In this document: piece after piece, positions 37,075 to 52,000 of the stretch
Position numbering within the stretch: the first letter of the stretch is position 1
Layout: every line of letters begins with the position of its first letter
From: Hemicentrotus pulcherrimus
Lineage: Eukaryota; Echinodermata; Echinoidea; Camarodonta; Strongylocentrotidae
Assembly: GCA_003118195.1 (NCBI GenBank)
Contig: BEXV01000470.1
Span: forward strand, 158,777-222,776
Direction of reading: 5' to 3'
DNA: 64,000 bases
Notes under the pieces: model-generated
Databases searched by the model: none
The model's input: only the letters and a program-made list of their open reading frames with translations
What the model was told of the DNA's origin: nothing
Position numbers and translations under genes: made by a program

Positions 37075-40000
37075 ATGTCTGAGTCTGTTACATTGACTGA
37101 TGCTGAAATCAGGTAGGAAATCATTTCGAAAAACAACAGTCAAATTTTGACCAGAAAAACCTCTATATTTTGCTTAATAAAGTAATAATATTATTTGAGT
37201 AATTGAGAGCTAAGCCACTTTAGGTTCTTCTCATAACCTTATTTATTTACTTGATATTAAGTGTTGTACAAAAAAGTCTTAATTATTTGGTATAGATCTA
37301 TACATATTTGTTATGTGCCTCAAGTATTCCTTGGGAATGGATATGAGCCTATAAGAAATGTTGCTATTATTATTGGTATCTGTGGTATATAATAATTGTT
37401 AAATGTTACTCGTATTTGATTAAAGCAGTGAACTTTTACTTGCATGATATACCTGCATTTAAGTTCACTTCTTTTGGCATTTCCTCCTGTTTATTGTCAT
37501 TCAAGTAGAAGTATATTCAAGTAGAAGTATAATAGTATAAATTCTCCTTCAATCATTCCTACATAGATATCACATGGATATCAAACAAATCTTTGGATTA
37601 TTTTAGCTGACAGATTTGATTTTTTTTCTCCAATTTTCCTGCTTTAATGAATTATGATATGCAGTTGGAATTTAAGCTATTAAAAAAATATTATTGATTT
37701 ATTTGGATAATTTGTTTATAAATCCAATATTTGTTTATGAAACTCTGAAATTAACTGTTAGTTTTTTACAAGCAATTTTAACAAGGATTATGTACCAAAT
37801 CAAAATTAAATTTGTGGAAGGTGCTTTTGAATGTTTAGATCATATTTGCTTTCGTTATTCAGTGCACTTGAGAGTAGTTCATCACCAGCACATAGTCCAC
37901 AACATTTTGAAGAGACAGACACCATTGTATTCAGTAACTGCAAAACAGGATTAGGTAAGGTCTTACATTATACCTTTTAATTGGTGAAAAAAAATTGGAT
38001 GTACAGTATCTTGTTATTTTCATACATTTAAAAAAAAAGGAAATACTCCTGAAAGGGCATTATTATATTGAGAGTGTTTCATAAAAAAAGGGATTTACTG
38101 TGTATTTTCATTTATCGGTGAATATGAATGCATTCCATACAAATAAATGCTTGTGAAATGCAATTAATTCAGTGGTAAGTAGACCCTAATGGATTAGACA
38201 ATGCCATGATATTGCTAGGTATTAAATGTAGAAATAGAATGTTGTATGATAACTTGGACCTCTGGAGATATTTTTGCATCAATGTAAGAGTGCTTGTCGG
38301 ATTGTAATCTGGATCCCGATCTGCTTGAAACTTGATTCAAAATATGAATAGATGTGAGAAGTTTGCTGGGATATATTTGAATTATTATCATTGAGAAGTT
38401 GGTGATGCATACAAATCCTTCAAATGGTTCAATTTTATCTTGGTAAAAAAGATCATTGTAAGGATCATAACTGTATTATTTTGATATATTTATTTCTATC
38501 TGTCAGGGATCAAGATTGTTGGAGGTAATGGTGAGGATGTTGCTGATAATGACTTTGGGATATTCGTCAAGAGAGTGATTCCCGGAGGGCTTGCATCAGA
38601 AAGTGGTAATTTATCTCAGAAAACAACAACATTGAAAGAGCATAAAGTATCTGACTAGGCTTGGCTTCAGCACAGTCAATATCTTACATAGAAATATAGA
38701 AGATTAGATAATAACATTTGTTTCTGTCTTCTCTTCGCTAAATACAACATTGAAGGTTCAGGACTAGTTCTACATTTGTGCTACCAAAACAATGTGTTGC
38801 TTTTCAGAACCCTTGTCATGCAATTTCAGCCGGAGGATTAATTGTAAATGTAGATGAAGGCATATTTATCTCTACGACACTGTAGAGTGTACCTCATTTT
38901 ATGATATTTAGCTGACAGACTTCAAGAAAATACATCTGATAAAACTCCTTTGAAGGCAAGATTACATCATCTTCTGTATTATTTCTTGATTTTGTATTTG
39001 GCAGGACATCTTCATGAAGGAGATCAGATAAAGAGTGTTAACAATGAGAGTTTGAACATGGTTTCAAATGAAAGGTGAGTGCCTCACTATCTAATCTATA
39101 CTCATTCTATGAATTGGAATAAATGGAATATTACAGTATGGTGTAGACATTGTCAAATGAGTAATGTAGAATAATACAAGTAGCTAATATTGGATGTATT
39201 CACCATGTTGAGATAATAGTAGGATTAAAAATAACAAAATTCCTTGTTAATAGATATCAAAGTTCTTAAAAAAAAAAAAAAAACAGCATCTGATTATTGT
39301 GTGTAATATCTACATGTATCTATAAAGAAATGTGGTGTATCCAATGAAAGACACATTTTATGATGAAATCGTTTTAAAGATGATAATTATCTGTTTTTTT
39401 CTTTTTGTAGGGCTGTACAGTTGCTCCGTAGTGCTTCAGCATCAAACCGTGTAACACTTGTTGTCTCTAGAGGTCCACAAACATTGTAAGTATTCTCCCC
39501 ATCTACTTCAATTATAACTATCTATTTCAATTACTACATCCTCATCTACGGGAAAGATATTAAGGATAAAGTCAGTAAGAGCCCTAGTTAACTGATTGGA
39601 GTGCAATTACATGTAATTGATGAATCATAAACTATATTTTTTGTTATTACTGAACATTTTCTATGAATGAACATTTTTTGAGGACTGAACATTTTTGCTT
39701 TTGATAAATTACTGAACATAAAGAAAATACAAGATGTACTGTGTGTAAACCTGGTTGGCAATGGAACTTTCAATTTGTTTAATATTTGTATAATTCTTCA
39801 GAACTGCCCCATAGACAGCAAATCAAATTTAGCATAATGTGAAGCACAAAAACAATTTATAGATAATTGATTCATTAGCATTTTCTTTTCTTTGGCATCA
39901 TTAACACTACCATAGGAGGAGGTTTAAAAGGCTGATAGAGAATCAGCTAGCGAGACGATCATCTGGGCTCAGTTCCGGTTCAGCTTCTACTAGTTATACC

Positions 40001-43000
40001 TCATCAAGTGCTCATAGGCTAGCATGTAAGTTTACTAGATCGATGGCGCATAATAAATGCTGTATTATTATTATTATTATTCTTATTTTGTCTTTGTGAT
40101 AGTTTGAATGTGGATTGAAGCGTGGAACCTTCCCTTCAGATCCCCTTACTCACAGACTTTGAAAAAAAATAGAAACTACTCGATGGAATTCCTACAAAAT
40201 ATAATAAATGTACAAATTATTTATCTGTATCATTTGTCTATTTTGTAGGTAACTTATCTCTATTTTTAGAAAGGAGCATTTTATGTATTAAACTAACTTT
40301 TAATTTTCATATGACAGTGTTGAAATGATGATCAATCTTTTGTAGTGACATCTTTATACAATAAGATAAGTGGATTCACTCTTTGCAAGACGTTTGTATT
40401 TTTTTTGGGTCTTTTCATGATGTGTATACATATTCTTGGTCCTTTCCTTCTCATTAGAAGCTTGGGGGGGGGGGAGACATATTTTATACTTATTTGCTAC
40501 TATACCACAAGCTTTACCATTTAGTGCATCTTGTGCCTAAATCACAAGTGAAGATCAGCTATTGTGTTTTTGTTTTTGTTTTAAATTGGGGAGGAAGGGG
40601 TGCATCTATACTTTAATTAAAATGAATATATTTATGGTAACAATAATAAGTATAAAACTAATGGAGAAGAATGTTCTTTTTATACCACCAGATCCAGGTT
40701 TATCATCTCAAGGTTCCTCACCAACCTCCAGTGTAGAATCATTCACATCAGCTGACCAATCAGACAATGATGGTAGAAGGTAGGTAGTCCTCAATAAAGT
40801 TATTGAATTTCATTTGTTTACATTCGATTTCATTTGATTACATTTGATTTCATTTGATTTCAATTGATTTCACTTGATTTCATTAGATTTCATTTGATTT
40901 CCTTTGATTTTTCTTTGATTTCATTTGATCACTTTTGACTTAATTTATATATATATATATTTGACTTCAATTGAGTTCATTTGTTTTCATTTGATTATGA
41001 ACACCACATTCAACATCAGTTTCATTTTAAGGGAACAAGAAAGGCATTGAGAAAATGATACGAATCAACACCTTTCTTGTTTTCAGCAAATTTTATGAAT
41101 CAGTCATCTAGGGCCATTATTTCCTCCTCTGTGTTGTATTTATTAATTCTCCTTTGCTTCTCTCATCATAAGTTTCTTGGCCCTGTCTTATTCAGAGTTG
41201 CAGTTAGTCAAAATCTGTCAGAACTCTTCATAACCGGTGTGTTGGCTCAGTCAGTAGAGCGTCCGCCTCACAACAGGAGGTCGTGCCGCGTCATACCAAA
41301 AGACGTTAAAAGATGGGAGTTGTTGCTACCTTGTTTGGCATTCAACAATAAGGGATAGAGCAACGTCGATCTGGGGCTGCTCAGTGGCTGCCGGGCTCAC
41401 GATCAATTGGGCAAAAAGAATTTCCATTTTCGGTTTAACTTAATAAAATTTGGAGTGGACTTTAAAAGATTATTTTTGTTATTATTATTATTAAGATGGA
41501 GCCCTGAATGAATACTTACAAGAGTTACAATCATCATCATACATTAAGCATTGACACACACTACAATAAGCAGCTTCTATTTGATTTGATTTGAGGAGAG
41601 GTGTACTTCATATCATCGTGAGTAAGGTATCTGGTCTAGGTCTACACCTGTATGGAGGGAGTGATAATCAGGAAGGACCAGGTATCTTTATAGATAGGGT
41701 CATGGAAGGAGGAGACTGCTATAGGGTAAGCTCACAATCTCTCTTGAACTACTAAAGGCTTGTTCAGATATGGCATGGTAAACTGCTGCAAAAATGCGTT
41801 ATAAAAAAAGAAAGTGTAAGTGAATGGCAACTACACACAGCAAAGAACTTGCCCATATTCACTGAGCTGTGTTATAAGATATAGAAATGTAAAGCATATT
41901 GCACTTTATGTAATTAAAAAAAAAAAATGCTGCAGTTTTGCTGTGTCATACCTGAACAAGTCAAATCTTGTGAAATATGTAGCAGTGATAGTAGGAGTAC
42001 ACATTTAAAATCTGGAAGATTGATTCAGATGAATAGACTTTGGTGGGCAGAATTTAGGAAGCTCATTATTCTAGGTTTACCATAAAAAAAGCATGTCTTG
42101 ATTTGATTCATCATTGTGCCATACACTTGTTACGTGGGCTGTAGATACAGTGTACATGATTTAGACCTAAGAATCGTTTTAAATATCTATGTACAGGATG
42201 GTCGAGTGCGGGCCCAAGACCAACTGGTAGCTATTAACGACCAATCCTTAACTGGTATGACATTGAAAGATGCCCAAGGTGTTGTTACAAGAATCAGTCT
42301 TAGGTAAGTTTGCTCCTCATATAGGATGTGAAATACTTTCAAGTAGGAATAGAGATATACATGTAGTGCTTAAAAATTAAATTTAATGTTAAATATCTTT
42401 CAAAATATATCAATTTAGATCATCACTTATATATTTGAGCAACGTTGAATGTTTAAGATATACATTTAGTACTTTCCAGAGTTTAAAGAGAAATTTGAAT
42501 TTGAATTCAGAAGTTAATGCATTACAGCTCAAGGTTAATGCTTGAAAACTTATATTTATGTATTTTCTTATATTGTTATTTTTCTTAGGTCTGATTTGAA
42601 TTCAGTGAGTTTGTCGTATGTTCCCAGTAGTAGAACACCAGTGAACAAAGACCGAGACCACACCCCAAGCTCACATCCATCAGGCATCAGCCATTCTCTC
42701 AGTTCCCCTTACCAGTCACCCCATCCTCACTCTCATCATTCATCCCCACAACTCAGTGGTATGATCCACAGTGAAGCAGGAGGTCAAAGGTCACTGCCTC
42801 AACACCACTCTCTGTCTCACCATTCCCCACATGCCATAGGGAATGGTGCTGCTAGTAATGTCCCTCATCCTCGCATGCAAGGTAACACCCCTATGCCACA
42901 GTCAAATCACCTGCAGCAGTATAATACCACCAGTCACTTATCGGAATCTACCATGATGGGGGAAGGGGTGTTACCTGAGAGGAGATCCCCTGCTGTAGGG

Positions 43001-46000
43001 CAACCGGCCCCTACTCACATGGAGATGAACCCACACTTTCAAGGTTAGTCAAATTATTTATTGTTTATATTTTTTGGAATAAATGTATCTTCAGTAACCA
43101 ATTCCCCTGCTTTTCTAGTAATTTATTTCCTGTTTTAGGATTTGTGCTGAAAAAAAAGTATTGAAATCTAAGGTCATATTTACGAATGATTTCACAATAA
43201 TTTTTTTTACATTATATGGATATATTGACTAAAAGTCAAGGAGCAAGGGGCATTAATCAGCAAAATTTCAGCCCTGAATGATGTAGTTCTCCATTTCTCA
43301 ATGTTATTTGTATTCAAAGTTTACTCCTAGATATGAGGCATGCTCCTTGGGTTTTTTAAATGAGTTTTAAAAATGACATTACTCATGAAGTCTTTTACTA
43401 TGGCATTTTTATTTAGGAAACACACCAGCCAGATAAGATCACTTTAGGTCTTGAATAATAAATGAATGACCACAAACCATATAGACACAGTCTTATTCAA
43501 AGTACTATAATGACTATCTTTGTGAACAAAATAATGGTTGCTGCTTATTCTTCGTCAGATAACCAAGCCCAGATGTATCCACCATCTGCCCTCCCTCTTC
43601 ACATGCAACCTGGCACATACATGGAGCCTAAGATGACCTCTACACCAGAGGGAGTGACTACAAATGGTAAAACAGCCGCAGTCTTATCTGTAGATGTTTC
43701 ATGATTAAATGGAAGAAAAAAAAAAAGGAAATTGATCTTCATCTCCACCCTTTAACCTTAAAATTAGTTTATTAGATTTCTAGAACCAAAGATATACAGC
43801 TTGTTATGAATATGAATTCTCTTCTGACTTTTTTTTATCATGGTCAATTGAAGGATTATTTTCTAAAATGTAATACCCTTTTTCCTGTGGTCCATGGTTG
43901 TGAATAAGCTCAAGTTTCTGTTACATAAAATGTGTAAATATTATCAAAATGTAATTGTGATTAATGAGTATGAAGTGACGACTTGTTTTTTTAAGAATAA
44001 TAAACATGGCTACATGTAATCAATTTTGGTTCATCTATCAGAAATCCTCTGCACATAGCTCTAAATACCTTTAACTTTGCTGTTTGTCAGGTGTCTCAGA
44101 CAGGAGATCATCCGTGCCCTTACCCCCAGGGGGTGACCCCTCCCCGGTGCTTCCTCCGTACAACCTCAGCCATTATACCAACCAACCAATCAGCTTCTCT
44201 GCCTCCTCATCCCCCGCCCATAGTCCGGTGCCCCGCGCCCATAGCAGACGGCTATCTATTGATCCACAGGTCAGGCTCAAGATTGATAAACTTCAGGTGG
44301 TAAGTGATGCCTCGTCATATGTTTTCTTTCTAGTTCCAAGTCATGGCATTTGTTCTCTCCAGATTGAGATTAGATGTGGACAATAACTTTAGATCTATTC
44401 TTGTGTCTGTGTGTACTTATGTATTTATAACTATAATAAAAAGTATTTTTTAGATCTTAAATAAAAAGAGTATTGTTCTACTATGGATACCAGACAAAAT
44501 GAGAATGTTCATGTATAGGATTTATTGGTTATGTACTTCTTCCCGAGCTTCATGTCAATGTATTTCTAAAATGTTTGTAAGTACAAACATGTCTGCTATT
44601 GCATGGTTTTAGTTTACCGATTAATGTCAACATGTTCAAACATGGCTTCACAAACTAAGTCCTCAATTATTTAATTATGCAGGAGATATATACATGTATT
44701 TGCATTATCATTTATATAAATGAGAATAGTAAAGTTATATTAACCAAATATTAAACTTTTTCTAAAAAGATAAGACCCAAGATCTGGTTTAAAGCCTCTG
44801 GATTTATGGTAGATATATTTTAGTAAAGTGAACAGAAGTACATTATATCCTCTCTACAAATCTCACACATTTTTTTCTTCATTCAAAACATTATCTTAAA
44901 GGTAATACAAAGTTTTGGGAAATTTTAAAAATTTGGTGGATAATGATTCTTTACAATTTTGATATATTTAGATGCCCGTGTGGATGTATAATAAGCCCTT
45001 AAAAAATTAGCCCCTAAAACACTTCTGCTTTCGAGAAAAATGAAAATAAAAATTTATCGGTACTCCCGATAAATTTTGATTAATTTCAAATAGCGCATAC
45101 GACCGTACAATGGTAGCTGCGACCCTTAAAATTTCAGAATATGTAGTTGTGATATATACCTACCAAACGGGAATAGCTTATTGGTCAAAATTAGTCAAGA
45201 AACACTGTTTTATAGCTTAATTAATATCTTGACCTTGAGAGGGCGCTATACAACATAAAGAGTTTGTTATTAATAATTGCATAACTTTAGACTCGATTTC
45301 AACCGCGACAGCGATCACTGCAATATTGTAGGATCGCATATGCTTCCAATATGTTCATTTGAACCAAATTCATGACCCCCATACCAAAACTTTGTATTAC
45401 CTTTAATACTGGTTGTGAAATTGTTTTTGTCCAGGCCCTGGAATATCTTGGGATCCATCCTAGTCCTAGTGAGAACCAGGAACTATTGAGAAGACTGAGT
45501 ATAGATCAGAGTGGCATGGTCCCATATGGAGGTAAGAATCTTCTTTCAATATGTAAACATCAGCAGGAAAAAAATACACAGAAGGTGCGAGCAATTAAGC
45601 TCTGGAAAGCTTGAAAAATGCTCTGGTAAATTAAAAAAGTTCTTAAAAACAAAACAATCAAATACTCTCATGTCACTTTGAGAAAATCACACATACAACA
45701 CCAAATCTTAAAAGAGCTGATGCAAACAAATACGTATATTTTACATGTAGGCTAACAAGTACATGTACAGGCTAGTTCAACTCATTGCTAAGCAGCAAGT
45801 GAGTATGCTCAAACTAATCAACATTAGTAAAACACTTTCTGTATAGGAACAAATACATACTGGTAAACATTTGTTTATAATCATGTTCATTTGTGGAGAA
45901 ATTGCTGTTTATTTTCAATTAGTTCATTTGGAGCCCCAGTGTCATTAACTCATGTATGTTATTCACAGAGTTAAATCCTTGCTCCAAACAGACAACTTTT

Positions 46001-49000
46001 CCTTTTTTTAATTTCTTGCTCATCATTGCCAACTAAAACCAAGTTGTCCTTGTACATGTATTAAACCTGTGTGGAATAAGGTTTATCATTTTCATATGGT
46101 TCATATTTATTGTCCATTTAACAATGGAAATTCATCGTATTACAAGGTATATAGNNNNNNNNNNNNNNNNNNNNNNNNNNNNNNNNNNNNNNNNNNNNNN
46201 NNNNNNNNNNNNNNNNNNNNNNNNNNNNNNNNNNNNNNNNNNNNNNNNNNNNNNNNNNNNNNNNNNNNNNNNNNNNNNNNNNNNNNNNNNNNNNNNNNNN
46301 NNNNNNNNNNNNNNNNNNNNNNNNNNNNNNNNNNNNNNNNNNNNNNNNNNNNNNNNNNNNNNNNNNNNNNNNNNNNNNNNNNNNNNNNNNNNNNNNNNNN
46401 NNNNNNNNNNNNNNNNNNNNNNNNNNNNNNNNNNNNNNNNNNNNNNNNNNNNNNNNNNNNNNNNNNNNNNNNNNNNNNNNNNNNNNNNNNNNNNNNNNNN
46501 NNNNNNNNNNNNNGGGTCACAAAGACTAAGATCGACCTTAATATACCGTGAATATTTCCGCGTTTACAGTATTCTACAAAATTTATTGGAGGTACAGTAC
46601 AATGTACTTTGAAAGTTCAAAAAAGAGGGTGTGGCAGACATGTTATATTTGCCTGGCCATCGAATATGAAAGCAAATTTTATTTGTTGCACCAGAGATTG
46701 GTCCATTTCTGTGCTGAAATAATACCTCCTGAATTTTTTTTCATGTAAATGGGCATACTGTTTAGAAATACTTTTACAGCCATCCTTTAAATCTACTCCT
46801 TATTCATGGGTGTTATCAGTATTTGTGGAAATATAGATTACATGCTTTCAATGTATGTGCTACTTCAATTTTTGATATCAAGTTGAGATATTAAGTTAAT
46901 TGATCTAAGAGTTCCAAAAAAAAAAAAATGCTTTAAAGCTTATCTGCACTAGTTTGGCCAGGAGGGATTAGACCTCAATTAACATAAGAAAAAGGGGACC
47001 GCTTGGGCATTGTTTGCTATATAGAGGGGGCAAGTAGTTATAAGTAGTGCAGTGGGGCTTTAAATATATATTTTTATTTTATAGGGTTAAATGCAAATCA
47101 TTGATGGTAAGATATAATAACATACCTGTAGGTAATTAAAATGGAAAGATAAGGTTATGATTTCAGAACAACTTTACACATTCACAGAATAATTGAGAAA
47201 ATAGGATGAAACTTCTTGTATAGAAGAGACTTGTTCTTTTGACTGCTACTGTTTTTCTTCCTTCAGCTCCCCAGCCCCCCTCCTCCAGTACATGTACCTC
47301 CCCCTGTGGTAGCTCCAGCTCCGGGTTACTATGCTGAGATGGAGAATCTTAGGAAACAAAGAGATGATGCCATAGTAGAGGCAGAGAAACTCCAGGTTAG
47401 TAAAACAAAGGATTTATCATTTATCACTTGCTGTTACTTGTATCATGCACACGAATCATTCTCATCAAAACTAGTTGTCACTGATTTCTTTATTTGCTTT
47501 GTGCTTTAAAAAAAAAGGTTCTTGTTTAGGGAGTAATGAATCTGGCTAGAATGTTGTACAACTCAAGTCAATAGTATATTTTCAAGATATTAATGAAGTG
47601 CATTTTATTCTTGTCATGAGGAGTCATCTCTTAGACAATTATTTATAAAAGTAGGATGTGTGATATAAATTTTGTATATAAATTGTTTAGTTAATCCTCA
47701 GGTAATTAGGGCTAGAACCTTCTGGAAGTGCGTGTTGATTGAAATTTAAATCATGTCTACGAAATTCAAATACTACTTTAAAGTTAGCTTTATATACAGG
47801 CATAGGCCCCTTCTGTGTATACCGGTACTTGAAAATGTGAAATACAATTTGCTAGTCCTGTTGTTATGTTAACTGTTAACTTATAGTGCATGTATATATG
47901 TGTAAATAAAACTCTAATATTTAACACCTTAAAATTACATGTTTAAAGCTTCTAGTACTGGAGAGAGAACGATCATTTTCTGCCGTAGAAGAGGAGCTGC
48001 AAAGAATAAGGAAGGTATGTTGGATCATGTGAAGTCTTGAGACTTGAGAATGGTCTGTCCCTAATTAGTAAATTCATTCTTAATAGCTTAACATTGTCTT
48101 CACAGCGTGTTTATAGTTGGTCTTCATATAATGATGATAATGTCTATTACCATTTGTTTGTACAAGAGTTCTGATATAGTTCATCTCATCTAATTGCACT
48201 TTAAACCATTTTTGTTTTATTATAAAGTATTAATTCATATTAGGTTTTGGTACTCGGGCCTACTTCTGAGTAAGAAATAAACACTTCATCTTTGTGCAGT
48301 TTTAATGCCTTTCATGAGGCAATTCCGCAATTTGTCAGTCCTCTATCTCTATGCAGTTTTAGTGAGGCCTATTTCCTTGATAAAAAATGTGAGCTTAAAG
48401 GTAAAGACCAGTTATGGTCATGCGATTGCATTGTGAAAGAAACGTTGTGGAATCGATCAGAAAAGGTTGATCATATAGCATCTAGCATCTGCAAGGTTCT
48501 GGAATAATCAAAATGATAAGAAATTGGGCCCATTCTTCGTAAAGTTACAAGCACTATACACAGAAAGATGTATGTGGGACTACCCTGTATCTCTCACAGA
48601 CCATGAGAGAAACAAATTTATCAAATATATGAATTAGTATCCGGTTTCCCGGCAAGTTTTTTATCATCATGTATTAGTCAAAACATATTGTTTCACATGA
48701 TTGGTAATGAGAGCTTCCATTTCATTTTTTGAAATTGGGGTGTTTCCAATACTGGTCTTTACCTTTAGTACAAGAAAATGATTTTATGATTGAAAGAGAT
48801 CAGTGAGAGCCCTTCATGCTTTCGAGTAATGGCAATTTCAATTGCTTTTGTCACCCCTGACCAGCAGATTTGATCCTTTCCTTTCCTTTCCTAAAACTGT
48901 TTGCATGTATTATGAAATTTCTATGTATTATCTGACATATTGTATGATTTCCGATCGGTCAAATAAATAATAATAATAACAATAAAGAATAAATGCTATG

Positions 49001-52000
49001 ACTGTGAAGTTTTCTTATATGAGCTTGAGACCTTCTACCACTGACCTGGTACTCATACTTATATCCCTCTGCAGCAAGCTCAGAGTGCCATCCATGAGAG
49101 CAAAGCCCTCAAGTCTAGGGTTCATCTGGCGGAGGTCGCCCAGCAGGAAGCTAGGAACATGGAGCTAGACTATGAAGAGGTCGTTGTCATGCTGGAAGAT
49201 GAACTCAACAAACTTAGGTCAAAAGTTAAGAAAATGCCCAGGAACACACGTCCAGAACCAGTGGTAAACTGTGAAGATTTATGAAGATTTATGTAAATCT
49301 TGATTGTTCATGACTTTATCACAGGTCTTTTTTTTAGCATTTCTGGACTGACAATGTCTGGATCTGTGTTGATCATATATTTGTCCTGACTTGGTGAAGT
49401 GTGAACTCAAGATTAGAGGAAGAAGTTTACCTTTACTTTGCTTTTCACTTAACAAGCTTTGAAGCAAAGATCCTTTCACTGTTGAATATTGGATCATGAT
49501 TTGATTTGTCTTTCCAAGTGAGAAAGGGAAAACAGAAATCATTATCATGTACTGCATTAAAAATCCTTCTGCTCTAACATTGTGTCCTAGCCTGATGGTC
49601 CCAGTGTGAGAGAGCTTCAGAACCGCTTAGCTGTGATGGGCTGTGAGCTGAGGAAGACACAAGCCAGCAAGAGAACCTATGAAGTAGCAACAGAAAAACT
49701 CCTCCAGTTTGCTGAAGTAAGTCGATTTGTATCATAGGCAGAGAGTGTTGTGTTAATTTACTTTTATACTTTGTGAATATAAGAGATAAGACAAGCACAG
49801 TTGGTAATTTGTCTTCTTCTGTGTTTGGAGGCTATTTCAATTCACACAGCAGAGTGAACATTGAATTACAGCAAACCCTTATCAAAATTAATTAAAGGGA
49901 TGGCCTGCTGGAAATCCATGCGTGTTGAATGTCAATCGCTTGTCCTATATTGCACGCAAATGCGGAGCGATCATTTTGAAGCAGCGAAAAATTAGCGATG
50001 AGGGTGGGGTGGGTTGCTTTCATGTTCGTTATTCTTCGTGTGAATGTGAGCTGCATAGGGAATTGTGTTCAAACCATAGCTCCACGTATCGAGTTTTACC
50101 GATTATATACAGAGATTTCTGCTCGAGCCGGGCCAAGCTCGAAACTACCACGATCAGCGACTTTCCGATCCCTTTAATTGGGGCAAATGGCATATAGTTT
50201 GTGCAGTTTTCATTGTTTTATTATTTCACTTTGCAATTATCTGAATTATGTCATTGATTGTTTGATTTAACTCATCTAGTATAAGTACTTTTACATTCAG
50301 GATTAAAAGAGAGAGAGAGAGAGAGGGAGGGAGAAGAAACATATACCCTGATAGGTTAACCCATGAAAGTTGATGATAAGCTTTATATTTCTAATGGCTT
50401 TTAATACAAAATGTATTCTTCTCTTCTTCATATCTCTTTATAGACTGTACATGAAGATCTCACTGATGGGCCAAATGGAACTCTCAGGTAAGGAGGAAGA
50501 TATTACAGTAGCACTAGTAAAGCCACTTAAGCTTTCTCCTAACCATATCATTGCTTTGACTTGTAGTTATTCCCCCTCCCCCAAATACCTGGTAAGAAAC
50601 GGAAGCATTAAATGCAGGGCATGGGTATCTTGGTCACCATTATGAACATATCACATATTTTCTGTTTGTGACATATTGTCTATTTGGAGCCAGAAGGGCG
50701 TTAACTCATTTACTTTCAGAGCATTGACGTCCTTCTGGCATAAACAGACAACACAGTGTCATTCAGAAGCAAGTATTACAAGCTTTTAGTTTACATTGAT
50801 TGATCAGTGTATTACCTTCAAACATTTCATCGAACCCATTATAAAAGTGACTAAATGACTATTATTCATATGGTCTAGTGGATATGTCACCTGACTGGGG
50901 ATCATAGTTCGAGTCCCACCAAGGAACTAATGTGCTTTGGCATTTGCCACAATCGAACAAGGTGATGAGGAAGAAATTTCTCAAATGCCAGAGCGCCTTA
51001 TCTGGATAGCTCGACTAATATCGGGGTTAATAATAGTGCAGTGCTATAAAAACATTAGAATGAAGCGCTATGTTAATGTTACCATTATTATTATGATGAT
51101 TTTACAGTAACCGTCATAATAAGGGAGAGAATGCAAGACGAGGGACCAATGGATTTAGACCACCTGGCTACCTTGGTAAACATAAAGGACCCATTGACCT
51201 TGCATCAGAGGCTAAGGAGACTGTAAAGGCAATCAAGCAACTGGTGGAATCTGAACGTAAGTCAAAGACATTCATCTCATCCTTATAAGTCATAATTCAA
51301 TTGTGTTCAAATTTATACCAGTTGATTTAGTTGTTGCTAGGTAGGGCAAACATTATGGCTTGCCCTACATGTATCTTACAAAATATGTAATTTGCATTCT
51401 GACTATGGTATTGATATACAATTCTTCATAATCTCGATGAATATATTTTTTATACGTTTTTAAGAGATGGTATGATGTCAGTAATTAACTACCGTATACA
51501 AGTAGATTCTACCAAGTGTTTTATGCCAGCTTCCTTAATGTGTGATTACATTTGTAACAAGTTACAGTGTACATGTAATGATATTTATATTGATAGCTTT
51601 CTACAATCTATTTATCTCCCTATATCTCTATTCATGCATCTATCTAACTCTTTTTCTTCCCTGTCTGTTTTACACCTCTCTCTCCTCCATTTCTAAATCT
51701 GTCAAAAGATTGCCTTCTCTCCCTTAAGTCAATAACCCTTTTCGGCTACTGCTCTCATTCTTAAATTAAGTAATATCTTGCTCATAGTGAATTTAAAAAA
51801 ATGTGTGGATGTGTTCATCAGTTTCAAAGAAATGATTGTTCTGGTTTGGGGGCGCTTTCTTCAGAGAGCCTGATACCTCATAAATAGCTTTGAGCTCAAT
51901 TTGATTATAATCATTGTTTCCGTGCTTTGCTTTGCTCTATAGCTTTACCACATGGCTGGGAGGAGACCTACACACTAGATGGAACAAAGTACTACTTAAA

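Noticed and set aside
49922..50197. 91-residue Cys-rich plus-strand frame
   Set aside because: It is the interior of an inverted-repeat element in an STXBP4 intron, with no start context or splice partner.
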